Below are positions 20,396-29,574 of a stretch of 64,000 bases of DNA, piece after piece (within the stretch, counting starts at the first letter, position 1; each line of letters starts with the position of its first letter). The notes below the pieces were generated by a model. It saw only the letters and a program-made list of their open reading frames with translations. It did no database searches and was not told the DNA's origin. Source of the stretch: JABDIY01 sp963803845 (GTDB lineage: Bacteria; Actinomycetota; Acidimicrobiia; Acidimicrobiales; SZUA-35); contig CAWDNZ010000005.1 in the NCBI GenBank assembly GCA_963803845.1, positions 2,046,001-2,110,000 on the forward strand, read 5' to 3'. The position numbers and the translations under genes are program-made.

Positions 20396-20619
20396 CGCCA
20401 AACGGGCGCAGGACGCACCACGACCGCCCCATTGATAAAGCACCGAGTTGGATTCATCCCGCATCGGCAGTCCATCGGCGACACCACCGGAGCGAACACC
20501 GCAGCACGACGACTCGCGGCGTTCTCAGCACGAGCTCAACTCGATCAACTTCTCGACAAGGGCCTGGCGATTACCCACGCCACCACGTAGAGGCGGGGAC
20601 CCAAAACTGAACGCTGCGG

Positions 20620-21408
20620 CTAGGCGGGTGGCAGGTCTGATAGAACGCGGCGAATTGCGTCCGCAGCGCTGCTAATGGCCGCTTCGACCTCGATGGCAAT
20701 GCTCTCGTTGAGTTCGCCGGTCCATTCGTCCATATAGATCTTCTTTACTTCTACCGCAATCGAGCAGCCGTTGCTGGCGTAGCGATCGTTTATCCAGCGC
20801 GACATCTGACCGCCCTTGAACTTCACGTTCTCACGGACGTCAAAGTGGCCATCATCGAACGGGTGGGTAGCCATGGACTCGGCGAATACGTCTACGAGAC
20901 CGCGCCACTTCGGTGGAACCGACTCGGTACCGAGGTTGACCTCGGGGTTCGCCTCGGGGTCATCAACCGCTCGGTCAGGACCGAGCCGCCGATGATTGTA
21001 GGAGTGGATATCGAGAACGACGAAGCGTCCATGCGCTGCCACGAGGCCATCGCACAGCTCACCCAGCTCGACATAGAACTGATCGTAGAGAGCGAGGGAG
21101 TCGTTGACGAACTCATCGGATGGCGGGGATTTCCAGAGGTCCAATCCCCATGCATCGCCAGGCTCGCGGTAGACGGCCTTTTCCCGCGGACGGTTGAGAT
21201 CGAATTCGAAGCGTGAACGCGAGACGACGATGGAGTTCTCTGCGACCGCAACCCAATTGTCAGTGAACGGGTCCTCCTCGCGTAGGCGCTCTGCGTCGGG
21301 CAACGCTGTGAGCTCTGCGGCCTCACTGCGCATCTCATGTCCTGCATGGATGGCGGTCGCCAGCAGTGGCCCACTCCCCCGCCTTGTCTCCCACACCGTG
21401 CCGGTCAA
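20620..21408 (-). CDS. N-formylglutamate amidohydrolase-family protein
   Basis: A 262-aa zinc amidohydrolase-like protein of the FGase family. LLATAIHAGHEMR, the acidic REEDPFTD, FDLNRPREKAVY, VVLDIHSYNHRR and the C-terminal SIAVEVKKIYMDEWTG match the family layout. Classical members hydrolyse N-formylglutamate in histidine breakdown, but no hut genes are here. Its TTG start overlaps the stop of the ATP-grasp gene by 4 nt (TTGA), so it works with that ligase. In this context it probably hydrolyses an amide made or exposed by the neighbouring enzymes. Confidence 0.8.
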   Translation of the reverse strand: MTGTVWETRRGSGPLLATAIHAGHEMRSEAAELTALPDAERLREEDPFTDNWVAVAENSIVVSRSRFEFDLNRPREKAVYREPGDAWGLDLWKSPPSDEFVNDSLALYDQFYVELGELCDGLVAAHGRFVVLDIHSYNHRRLGPDRAVDDPEANPEVNLGTESVPPKWRGLVDVFAESMATHPFDDGHFDVRENVKFKGGQMSRWINDRYASNGCSIAVEVKKIYMDEWTGELNESIAIEVEAAISSAADAIRRVLSDLPPA

Positions 21409-22448
21409 AGGATGTTCATTTCTGTGTTGTTGAAATTGCGCTTGTAGTAGCCCATGTAGCCGACCTTCCGTTCGAGACTGTCGATCACGGCCTCGCTGAA
21501 GTTCACACCTTCTAGCTTCTGGGCCGAACCAAGACCGCCAGGGCTGAACACGTTGATCTCCATCAACTTGTCGCCAACGATGTCGATGCCAACGAGGAAC
21601 ATCCCGTCTTGAACCAACTTCGGTCGCACGATCTCCGCAAGGCGGAATGCATCGTCGTCCAGGTCTGCTCTCGCCAACGTTCCGCCAGCATGGAGATTCG
21701 AGCGCATGTCACCACCTTTGCGCAGCCGCCTGAACGCGGCATACCGACCCTTGTGGCGCAATGGCACACCATTCATCAGAAAAAGTCTGGTGTCGCCTTG
21801 TTCTGCCTTTTCGAGGTATTGCTGAACGATCACATAACCATCTCGGGCGACGGCATCGATCATCTGATTGAGGTTCGCGGTGTCATCGGCACGTACGAGG
21901 AACACGCCTTCCCCGCCCGAGCCATGCAGCGGCTTGATAACCGCTCTGCCCTCAGACTTGACGAAATCCTTGATGACCTCCCGATCGCGGGTGATCAACG
22001 TGGTTGGACGTACCTCCTCCGGAAAGAGTTGGAAGTACATCTTGTTCTCGGCTTTGGCAAGCCCGTTGGGGTCATTCAAGACGATTACCCCGTGGCGCAT
22101 TGCCACCCTCCCGAAATCCACGGCTGCGGACTTTGCCCACTCCCGTTTGCCCTTCTCGTCAGACGGCACGTTCCGTAGGAACAGGACATCCAAGTCATCG
22201 ACCGTGACACGATCGGAGATGGCCGACTTGCTGTGCAGGTCACGGAGGTAACCAACCCCATCCTTGTAGCGCGCCTTCGGCGGGCGCTTGGCCCGTGCTC
22301 GGACACGTTCGTCAGGATCATAGGCGAGGTCCCCCACATTGATGGTCCATGATTCGTGACCGCGGTTAGTTGCAGCAACACAAAGGCGCGTGGTGGTAAA
22401 GCCAGCCTCCTCCGTCAGGATGTCATTGACGACGAAGCCGATCTTCAT
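21405..22448 (-). CDS. ATP-grasp ligase, glutathione synthetase/RimK-like
   Basis: A 347-aa ATP-dependent carboxylate-amine ligase. It has a GshB-like N-terminal domain (MKIGFVVNDILTEEAGFTTT, DLDVLFLRNVPS, VIVLNDPNGLAKAENKMY) and an ATP-grasp fold (AVIKPLHGSGGEGVFLV, VIVQQYLEKAEQGDTRLFL, FLVGIDIVGDKLMEINVFSPGG). It should join an amine to an acyl phosphate. The ATG at 22448 is chosen because GGAG lies 6 nt upstream. It is first in a coupled pair with the FGase-like gene and divergent from the DUF1704 peptidase. The substrates are unknown; gshA is absent from the window, so ordinary glutathione synthesis is unlikely. Confidence 0.82.
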   Translation of the reverse strand: MKIGFVVNDILTEEAGFTTTRLCVAATNRGHESWTINVGDLAYDPDERVRARAKRPPKARYKDGVGYLRDLHSKSAISDRVTVDDLDVLFLRNVPSDEKGKREWAKSAAVDFGRVAMRHGVIVLNDPNGLAKAENKMYFQLFPEEVRPTTLITRDREVIKDFVKSEGRAVIKPLHGSGGEGVFLVRADDTANLNQMIDAVARDGYVIVQQYLEKAEQGDTRLFLMNGVPLRHKGRYAAFRRLRKGGDMRSNLHAGGTLARADLDDDAFRLAEIVRPKLVQDGMFLVGIDIVGDKLMEINVFSPGGLGSAQKLEGVNFSEAVIDSLERKVGYMGYYKRNFNNTEMNIL

Positions 22449-22632
22449 GTGATCTCCAGTTTTGTTGTGACGAAATCGAACCGCAACCGGTTTCATTTCG
22501 TTAGGGGCTAAGTCCGCCAGCTTAGCTGACTGCAGCGCCTAGGAAAGCACGCCAACCTCGATGTTCCACACCTTGTCAAAGCTCGATAGGAAGCATGTAC
22601 AGTCGTGCTTCACTTCCCGGGGACGACGTCGA

Positions 22633-24534
22633 ATGACCACGAAGAGAAAACCAGCGCTCGACGCTGCGCTGCTGACCGCAATAACCGAGCGGGTTGAACA
22701 AGGCGTCCACGTTCGACGAATTCTCGCTCCCGACGGTCGCGTCCACATCGACCGGCAATTGCCATTCCTTGTTGTCTATCGACCTGGTCCGAACGAATCC
22801 GACTCGGCCCTCCGCTCCCTCGTCGCCAGCCAACCGTCCTACTTGATTGCTCCCTCAGATGCTGCATCTCGTCCGTTCGTCCACAAGCTCGTCGAGCGGA
22901 TCGCATCGATCCAGTCCGAAATCTTCGGAGGCTTCCTTCTCATCGAGATCTGGGTGAAGAGTGACCCACCGGATGCAACCACCGTCGCCGACGACGTCAG
23001 GCCAGACTTCGAGGTTGCGATCCCGCGTCAGTTCGCGGACGCACCCACGACCGAGGCCCTTATCGCCGGTCTGAAGCAGGTCAGGATCCTCGGACATCGC
23101 GCCAAGGCGGTGCTGCGCCCGGCGGCGCCTCTTGCTCCCCAGCCCGAGCGCCGACTCATCACAGCAGCGGCCGCCAAAGCCACCAACACCCACATGGTCG
23201 GTATTGGAGCATACGCAGCGTGGCGATCCTCGGAGTCTGGAGAAACGTACCCGCTCGTTCGTCAGGCCGTAGTCCGGCAGGTGACCCGATCTCTGTCACA
23301 GGCAGCTTTCGTTTTTGCTCGAGAGGAAACCACATCACGGCCTCTCCACTATCACTCACTGGGTCGACGCGCCATGGTGCGCGCCGTCCGCCAAGTCGAC
23401 CATGAGTTGGCGGCGGTCGCAGAGTCGTTCGACCTTCTCCTCACCGTCACTCCCGTGAACGCCGATAGCGAATACCGCAAATTCCGTCGCTCGCGGAATG
23501 GGAAGCCGCCTCGCTTTCAATATCGGCCGCACACCGTTGACCCATCGCTGTTGAAGCGGAAGCTGTACAACATCAAGCTCGAACGGATAGAGGACCCGAC
23601 GCTCGAGAACATCTTCAGAGAGAAACGCCGCGAGCTCGAGCTCAAGTTGTCGCTCATCTCCGATCGCCTTACGGACCGTTTCCTGCCGACGAGCGTCGCG
23701 CTGTATGGCGCTGTGGACGATGACTCTGTGGAGCTGGCCAGGAAAGTGCTCGCAAGCATCGAGGGGCGCAGGCCAGACCGACCATCGCGGCGAGTGTCCG
23801 GCGAGACCTTCGCAGCCGCGGCCGAGCTGGAGCTGAGCATTTATCGCGCCGTCGATCCTACCTGCGCTCCCCGGGTAGAACTGCGGGACGACATCTCCTC
23901 GCTCATGGTCTCCGCCGGCAATCTGTTGGTCGGTCGAGGGATGGCGATCCCGGCTGATCGGGTAGACGCACTGCTTCAGCACGAGGTCGGCACACACGTC
24001 GTCACGTACTGGAATGGGCGAGCACAGCCATTGCGCCTCCTTGCTTCGGGTCTCGCCGGCCATGACGAACTCCAGGAGGGCCTTGCAGTCTTCGCCGAGT
24101 ACCTCGTGGGCGGCCTGACCGTTGGTCGCCTTCGGACACTTGCTGCCCGTGTCCTGGCGGCGCGCTCAGTCGCCGACGGTGCAGAGTTCCTCGACACACA
24201 CCGACTGCTGATCGATGAGGCAGGGTTCACCGATCGAGGCGCCTTCATGATTGCGATGCGAGTTCATCGTGGCGGAGGCCTGGTAAAGGACGCTGTCTAC
24301 CTGCGCGGACTTCAGGGAGTGGTCAACTACATACGTGACGGTGGACGCCTGGACACGCTGCTCGTTGGCAAGATCGCACCCGAGCACACCGCAGTGATCG
24401 AAGAACTGCAACGGCGCGAGGTCTTGATCCCGCCTCCCCTCCGTCCCAACTTCCTCAGCCTGCCGGACACCCACTATCGGATTGAGCGAGTACGCAACGG
24501 CGTAGATCTCCAAGACCTCGCAGACGACGCGTAA
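22633..24534 (+). CDS. DUF1704 metallopeptidase (MATCAP-like, QEGLA-motif protein)
   Basis: A 633-aa protein of the DUF1704 family, annotated in bacteria as flavohemoglobin expression-modulating QEGLA motif protein. The zinc motif HEVGTH is at residues 450-455. QEGLA is at 481-485, where the Glu is a plausible third zinc ligand. From established knowledge, the animal member MATCAP is a tubulin tyrosine carboxypeptidase of this family, so a C-terminal peptidase activity is plausible here. The ATG at 22633 is preferred over 22561 on ribosome-site grounds. It is divergent from the ATP-grasp/FGase pair across about 185 bp. Confidence 0.82.
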   Translation: MTTKRKPALDAALLTAITERVEQGVHVRRILAPDGRVHIDRQLPFLVVYRPGPNESDSALRSLVASQPSYLIAPSDAASRPFVHKLVERIASIQSEIFGGFLLIEIWVKSDPPDATTVADDVRPDFEVAIPRQFADAPTTEALIAGLKQVRILGHRAKAVLRPAAPLAPQPERRLITAAAAKATNTHMVGIGAYAAWRSSESGETYPLVRQAVVRQVTRSLSQAAFVFAREETTSRPLHYHSLGRRAMVRAVRQVDHELAAVAESFDLLLTVTPVNADSEYRKFRRSRNGKPPRFQYRPHTVDPSLLKRKLYNIKLERIEDPTLENIFREKRRELELKLSLISDRLTDRFLPTSVALYGAVDDDSVELARKVLASIEGRRPDRPSRRVSGETFAAAAELELSIYRAVDPTCAPRVELRDDISSLMVSAGNLLVGRGMAIPADRVDALLQHEVGTHVVTYWNGRAQPLRLLASGLAGHDELQEGLAVFAEYLVGGLTVGRLRTLAARVLAARSVADGAEFLDTHRLLIDEAGFTDRGAFMIAMRVHRGGGLVKDAVYLRGLQGVVNYIRDGGRLDTLLVGKIAPEHTAVIEELQRREVLIPPPLRPNFLSLPDTHYRIERVRNGVDLQDLADDA

Positions 24535-24537
24535 TCT

Positions 24538-24550
24538 CACCGCCGCGGTG
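24538..24550. terminator. Short hairpin after the DUF1704 gene
   Basis: CACCG (24538-24542) pairs with CGGTG (24546-24550). It is followed by two direct copies of CGGTGTCCACCC. It lies between convergent stops at 24534 and 24689. Confidence 0.35.
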
Positions 24551-24688
24551 TCCACCCGCCGGTGTCCACCCACTGACTGACCGTTTCGATCTGTAATCCG
24601 CAGCCCACAGCGCCTCCGGGGCACAGAATGCTGCGGATTGGTTTCGGGATCAGGGACGGCTACTTGCAGTTGAAACACGGGTCGGCAA

Positions 24689-25528
24689 TTATCGGAGTTG
24701 GCGCCGCGCTTTCGAGGCACCGGTGTCGAGAAAGTCGCGCACGATATCTGCCATTTCTTCGCTCCTCGTGAAGAGGAAGAGGTGGCCGCCACCCTCGACT
24801 ACATGCAAGCTCGCATTGCGAATCCGATTCGCCAGAATGCGGCCATTCACCAGTCGGACGATGGGGTCCTGGTCGCCAGCCAGCACAAGCGTTCGATGCG
24901 GCAACCGGTGGAGCCACGGCAGGCTGGCCCACCCCTGAATAGCGATGAGCTGATAGAGGTAGCCGATTCGGGTTGGCGGCCGAAACGCACGCTGCTTGGC
25001 ATGTTCGTCGAGGAGTTGGGGTTGTTCACGGATCGCACCGCCGTACAGGGTGGGTGCGACACGTTTCAGGTACTCGGGTGAGTAATACCTCGCCGGTGAC
25101 ATAAGTATTGCTAGCGCGGCAGGGCGGCCGGGAACACTTGTAACGCCGGGCATGGTGGCCGTGAGGATCAGTCGGTGCACAATCTCGGGGTGTCGGCGCG
25201 CCAGTTCCTGCGCCAAGGCGCCCCCCCAACTCAGACCCAAGACGTCAACCTGTTCGTGGCCGAGCCTGTCTATCAACCCGGCAACAAGCGCTGCCAGCTT
25301 GCGCATCGAATACGGCGCCGGCGGCGTGGGGCTTCCGCCGACACCGGGCGCGTCGAAAGCGATCGTCTCGCGATCGCCGAGATGCTGACGAAACGGGTCG
25401 AAGAGGTCGCCCGTGGCACCGATGCCGTTGATCAGCAGCAGCGGGCGGCCTACACCGGGGTTCTCAACGGTAATACGCAGCCGTTGTTGGCCGACCGAAA
25501 CGGTCGCGGACTTCGTTCGAACTGTCAT
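24689..25528 (-). CDS. Alpha/beta hydrolase, PHA depolymerase-like
   Basis: A 279-aa alpha/beta hydrolase. The oxyanion region LLLINGIGATGDLFDPF, the nucleophile elbow GLSWGGALAQE, the acid region LAGDQDPIVRL and the His in VEGGGHLFLF form a full catalytic set. The pattern matches intracellular poly(3-hydroxyalkanoate) depolymerases that release monomers from storage granules. Its place just downstream of phaC on the same strand (64-bp gap) supports a role in PHA turnover. The ATG at 25528 with TAAGG upstream is preferred over the GTG at 25549. Confidence 0.77.
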   Translation of the reverse strand: MTVRTKSATVSVGQQRLRITVENPGVGRPLLLINGIGATGDLFDPFRQHLGDRETIAFDAPGVGGSPTPPAPYSMRKLAALVAGLIDRLGHEQVDVLGLSWGGALAQELARRHPEIVHRLILTATMPGVTSVPGRPAALAILMSPARYYSPEYLKRVAPTLYGGAIREQPQLLDEHAKQRAFRPPTRIGYLYQLIAIQGWASLPWLHRLPHRTLVLAGDQDPIVRLVNGRILANRIRNASLHVVEGGGHLFLFTRSEEMADIVRDFLDTGASKARRQLR

Positions 25529-25591
25529 ATCGGCCTTACCCACGGCCACCAGTCAAGCATCTCGAAGTACTTGTCAGGGCCTCAGCTGGCA

Positions 25592-27289
25592 TCAATTGAG
25601 CACATACGCGCCGGGTGCCGGCATGATTGGGGGAAACGCGGGGCTACCGGGCTCGGTGGGTGCGTTGATCCTTCGCCCACCATGCGATTTGAGCCAAGTA
25701 GCCCAGTGATCCCACCAGCTGCCGTTGTGCTCCACTGACTTTTCCCGCCATGCTTCGGCCGAGTCCGCTCGGTCGGTGTTGACGTAGTACTTGCCCTTCG
25801 GGTTGCCCGCCGGGTTGACGAGTGCCTGGATGTGGCCCTGTGAACTCAGCACGAACTCGGGTTTGCCGCCGAGCAGGTTAACGGTTTCATAGCACGCCTC
25901 CCACGGTGTGATGTGATCACTAATGGCACCAACAACGAAGCTCGGGCACTTGATATCGCCAAGATCAATGGGCGTGTCGAGCACGTGTACAGCACCCGGC
26001 TGAGTCATGGAATTCTTCAATGCGATATTCATGAAGTCAGTGTGGAGGCCCGCTGGGAGATCGGTCGAGTCGCTGTTCCAAGCGAGCACGTCGAAGGCCG
26101 GCGGGTTCTTGCCCATCAGGTAGTTGTTGACAACGTAGTTCCAGACCAGATCGTTGGGGCGAAGCCAGGCGAAGATCTTGTTGAGGTCGGCACCCTTCAG
26201 AACTCCCTGTCGCTGGCTATTGCGAGTGGCGGACAGCACCACAGGGCCGGAGATCATGGTGCCCAAGGTCGACGGCACGTCCCAATCGATGATCGTCACC
26301 AGGAAACTGGCGGAGCGAATTCTCGCGTCGCCAACGGCGGCAAGGTGCCCGAGCAATGCGGCGCTGGTGATGCCACCTGCACATACACCTAGCAAGTTGA
26401 GGTCCTGTGCACCTGTAATATCTAACGCTGCATCGGTTGCTTCGAGAATCGCCGCGCAGTAGGTGTCGAGGTTCCAGTCCCGCTGCTCGGGCCCCGGGTT
26501 GCGCCAACTGATAGCGAACACTTGGTGACCGTGGCCCACGAGGTGCTCAACCAGACTGCGGCCGGGTGCCAGGTCGAGGATGTAGTACTTGTTGATCTGT
26601 GGCGGCACCACCAGCATCGGCCGTTTGTACACCTTCGCCGTGGTCGAGTCGTACTGGATGACTTCGAGCACCTCGTTGCGGAACACGACCGAACCGGGCG
26701 AAGTGGCAACAGTTTCCCCGGGCGTGAAGGGCCGGCTGTCGACCATCGACGGCATGCCCCCGTTGAAGCGGATGTCATATAGAGCGTGACGTGCGCCATC
26801 TACCAAGCTTCGACCCTTGGTGCGACGCAGCTCTTTCAGCGCCGCCGGGTTGCCGAGCAGCGTGTTGGTTGGGGCGAGGGCATCGGTGGCCAGCGCCGCG
26901 AGGAACTCGGTACGAAGTCGGGACTTCTCATCGATGTCAAGATCGGCCACTAGGCCGTGAACTTGCTCGTCGAACGCGAGGTAGGACTGGGCGAGCCGCT
27001 TGTAAAGGGGCCAATCTGTCCAAGCCTCGTCGGCGAAGCGACGGTCGTTGGGAGCAGGAGCGATCGCCGAGGTTCCGGCCACGATTCGAACCTGTTCTGA
27101 AGCAAGTTTGGCAGCGCGACGAGCGACGACCGTGGGCTGCTTGGCGGTCGTGCGAAGGAATCGACCGGCGGCCGAAAGGATCTGGCCAGGCTCGAGGCCG
27201 ATCGGGAGATTGGCCGTTAGTGCGTCGATAGTGGCGTTGATCAGTTCAGCGTCGGGCTGTGACGGCTGGTCGTCATGGTTGGTAACCAC
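25592..27289 (-). CDS. phaC: Poly(3-hydroxyalkanoate) synthase
   Basis: A 565-aa class I/II-type PHA synthase that polymerises hydroxyacyl-CoA thioesters on the granule surface. The lipase-like box has Cys as nucleophile (LLGVCAGGITSAALLGH), with FAISWRNPGPEQRDW, the acid region GAISDHITPWEACY and the His in SQGHIQALVNPAGNPKG. The N-terminal region is typical. The GTG start has GGAG about 10 nt upstream. The TetR regulator is divergent across a short AT-rich region with two matching palindromes, so repression by it is likely. Confidence 0.9.
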   Translation of the reverse strand: MVTNHDDQPSQPDAELINATIDALTANLPIGLEPGQILSAAGRFLRTTAKQPTVVARRAAKLASEQVRIVAGTSAIAPAPNDRRFADEAWTDWPLYKRLAQSYLAFDEQVHGLVADLDIDEKSRLRTEFLAALATDALAPTNTLLGNPAALKELRRTKGRSLVDGARHALYDIRFNGGMPSMVDSRPFTPGETVATSPGSVVFRNEVLEVIQYDSTTAKVYKRPMLVVPPQINKYYILDLAPGRSLVEHLVGHGHQVFAISWRNPGPEQRDWNLDTYCAAILEATDAALDITGAQDLNLLGVCAGGITSAALLGHLAAVGDARIRSASFLVTIIDWDVPSTLGTMISGPVVLSATRNSQRQGVLKGADLNKIFAWLRPNDLVWNYVVNNYLMGKNPPAFDVLAWNSDSTDLPAGLHTDFMNIALKNSMTQPGAVHVLDTPIDLGDIKCPSFVVGAISDHITPWEACYETVNLLGGKPEFVLSSQGHIQALVNPAGNPKGKYYVNTDRADSAEAWREKSVEHNGSWWDHWATWLKSHGGRRINAPTEPGSPAFPPIMPAPGAYVLN

Positions 27290-27334
27290 GTATTCATGCT
27301 CCTTGATTGATGTGACCGCCTTCGATGCGAATCA

Positions 27335-27381
27335 CAATATTGCGAACTCTATCCATTTTTAGTCAACTGTGTCAATATTGA
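27335..27381. promoter_or_regulatory. Twin palindromes in the phaC-tetR divergent promoter
   Basis: CAATATTG occurs at 27335-27342 and again inside TCAATATTGA at 27372-27381. The two centres are 38 bp apart in the AT-rich divergent region. They are good candidates for the binding sites of the adjacent TetR regulator. This is inferred from position and symmetry. Confidence 0.5.
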
Positions 27382-27419
27382 ACTAGACGAACAGTTTTAA
27401 GGTAACTAGAATTGGAGCC

Positions 27420-28055
27420 GTGAAGGTTCAAACGATTGGCGATACGGACAGCGTCGGATATCCACGCAAGCGACGACAGACGAGACGTCGCCTGATCAGC
27501 GCCGGCGCCGCCCTGCTCGCCGAGCAAAGCCCCGGCAGCGTGACGGCCGGCCAGATCGCAGCAACTGCGGAGGTGGCAGCCGGAACGTTTTACAACCACT
27601 TCCAGTCGGTCGATGACCTCATTGACGCGTTGGCGCACGACCTCGGGCGCGGCATCGAGATCGGCCGCGACACCCTGATCGAGATCGAACACGACCCGAG
27701 GCAGCGGGTGGCAATCGGCGTCCTACAGCTTTGCCAAATGGCCGAAGACGACCCGGTGTCGGCAGCGGCGTTCGTCACGCTCGCCGCGATAAATACAGAA
27801 TTTCGAGCCAGAGTTCGCGGAATCGTCGGGCAAGCGATCAGAGAAGGCGTCGAAGCCGGATGCTTCGACATCTCTGCCGGCCCCGCTGCAACGAACGCTG
27901 TCCTGGGCGCGACGCTACAGTCCATGCGGTCGCTGCTGCTGGGCGAGAGCGAGCACTCGGACGCGATGGAAATCGCCCGGCTCGTCATGCGGCTGCTCGG
28001 TGCACCAGAGATCGACGCGATCGTCGAACAAGCGCAAGCCGCAATGCAGCCCTGA
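27420..28055 (+). CDS. TetR-family transcriptional regulator
   Basis: A 211-aa regulator with an N-terminal TetR helix-turn-helix (RRQTRRRLISAGAALLAEQS, VTAGQIAATAEVAAGTFYNH, FQSVDDLIDALAHDL) and a helical ligand-binding domain. It is divergent from phaC and probably controls PHA genes, perhaps sensing an acyl-CoA or a PHA precursor. The GTG start at 27420 is used; no strong ribosome site is seen. Confidence 0.82.
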   Translation: MKVQTIGDTDSVGYPRKRRQTRRRLISAGAALLAEQSPGSVTAGQIAATAEVAAGTFYNHFQSVDDLIDALAHDLGRGIEIGRDTLIEIEHDPRQRVAIGVLQLCQMAEDDPVSAAAFVTLAAINTEFRARVRGIVGQAIREGVEAGCFDISAGPAATNAVLGATLQSMRSLLLGESEHSDAMEIARLVMRLLGAPEIDAIVEQAQAAMQP

Positions 28056-28279
28056 CGACAACGGGTGGAGGTCGACGACCTCATAAAGCGGTTCGGGTCT
28101 CAAGTCCTCAATTCCAGCCGATCTGCCGGATTCCTCAACAAATACCAAATTGCACCCTGACCAGCCAAGACACGATCTCCGGCCCCTCAGGGCGTCCGAC
28201 CAACTCCTGGACCAGCCGAACTCGCCTAGCGAGGCCGGTTCAACTACGGTAGCCGTCAAGCATCGATCCGGGGGAGATT

Positions 28280-29344
28280 ATGAGCATTCCGACCGAACCA
28301 GTGGGCAGCGTTCCGCGGAGTCCTGAGCTGCAGGCGGCGATGGCGGCCCACGCTGCGGGGTCGATGACTGTTGAAGCGCTCGAAGAATTGTTCGACGCCG
28401 CCGTTTCTGACACCATCGCGCGATTCGAGGCAACGGGGTCCCCTGTGGTGACCGACGGCGAGCAGACCAAGTCGAGCTTCGTCACCTATCCCCTCGAAGG
28501 ACTTGCCAACCTTTCGCCCGATGGCGTCGAGATCCCGTTTGAGGACGGCCATGTGCGCCAACTTCCGGTCCTAACCGCGGGCCCGTTCCGGTACCAGAAC
28601 ATGGCAGGCAGCTACGTAGAGCGCGCGAAGCGGTTCACCGCGCGTCCCGTGAAGCAGGCCGTCATCGCGGCATCGGCCATGGGCCTTCTTTACCCCCAGG
28701 CCGGGCTGGAAGGCTATGACCACGATCAGTTCATCGCCGATCTGATCGACCAGGCAGCGGCCGACATCCGTAGCTGCCTCGACGCCGGCGCGGACAGCGT
28801 GCAGGTCGACTTCACCGAAGGTCGCCTGGCCCTCAAGCTCGACCCCTCGGGCGGATTGCTCCAACAGTTCATCGACCTCAACAACGCCGTGTTCGCTCGT
28901 TTTTCCGAGCACGAACGCCAGAGGCTTGGTGTGCACACCTGCCCCGGTGGCGATCACGACTCCACCCATAGCGCCGACGTAGATTACACCGCGCTTATCC
29001 CGCGATTCATGACGCTTGATTGTGGCCGGGTCTTCATGCAGATGGCCAGCGAGGTCGACCCTGGGCCGGCCCTGGCGATGGTGGCCGAGCACATCAGGCC
29101 GAACCAGCGGGTGTACGTGGGCGTGATCGACGTTTGCGATGAGAACGTGGAATCTGCCCAGCAAGTCTGCAATCGCGTTTTGGCTGCGGCGGAACACATC
29201 CCCATCGGTCAGCTCGGCACAACGGACGACTGCGGGTACTCGCCCTTCAGCGACGATGTGGCTACAAGCCGCAACACCGCCTTTGCCAAGATCGCCGCTC
29301 GAGTCGAGGGCACCCAGATTGCCGCTGACAAACTCGGAGTCTGA
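28280..29344 (+). CDS. Cobalamin-independent methionine synthase-like protein
   Basis: A 354-aa protein related to the catalytic barrel of MetE. It starts PTEPVGSVPRSPEL and has TDGEQTKSSFVTYP, DSVQVDFTEGRLALKLDPSG, the metal-ligand region GVHTCPGGDHDSTH, and the C-terminal GTTDDCGYSPFSDD, whose Cys aligns with a zinc ligand of MetE. It lacks the N-terminal half of full MetE (usual length about 750), so it belongs to the short MetE-like group whose methyl donor is often not methyl-folate. GGGGGAG lies just upstream of the ATG. No neighbour names its substrate. Confidence 0.75.
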   Translation: MSIPTEPVGSVPRSPELQAAMAAHAAGSMTVEALEELFDAAVSDTIARFEATGSPVVTDGEQTKSSFVTYPLEGLANLSPDGVEIPFEDGHVRQLPVLTAGPFRYQNMAGSYVERAKRFTARPVKQAVIAASAMGLLYPQAGLEGYDHDQFIADLIDQAAADIRSCLDAGADSVQVDFTEGRLALKLDPSGGLLQQFIDLNNAVFARFSEHERQRLGVHTCPGGDHDSTHSADVDYTALIPRFMTLDCGRVFMQMASEVDPGPALAMVAEHIRPNQRVYVGVIDVCDENVESAQQVCNRVLAAAEHIPIGQLGTTDDCGYSPFSDDVATSRNTAFAKIAARVEGTQIAADKLGV

Positions 29345-29454
29345 CCGCTCTCCACCGGGCGGGGCGAAATATTCCGTTGGTTTGGTTGACCAGGACAAAC
29401 GTACCTTCTCAAGTGTGGCAAGCTCCTAGCAAGACCTGATTTGACAGGTGATCT

Positions 29455-29559
29455 ATGAGTAGAAATGTGGTTACCGTTCTCTATGTTCTTCTCATGATCG
29501 GGCTGATCGGTGGCATGGATATCACGTTCTTTCAACGGCTTCGGCCCTATCTCCGGTGA
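29455..29559 (+). CDS. Possible 34-aa single-helix membrane microprotein
   Basis: A short frame from ATG 29455 encodes one hydrophobic helix (VVTVLYVLLMIGLIGGMDI) followed by a basic aromatic tail (FFQRLRPYLR). AGGTGAT precedes it closely. The composition is typical of small membrane proteins, but no homology can be claimed. Confidence 0.35.
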   Translation: MSRNVVTVLYVLLMIGLIGGMDITFFQRLRPYLR

Positions 29560-29574
29560 GAAACGGCCGTTCGG

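Noticed and set aside
20396..20619. Possible small gene in the gap after the monooxygenase-like gene.
   Set aside because: Open frames there lack ribosome sites and have shadow-like Arg/Pro/Ser composition.
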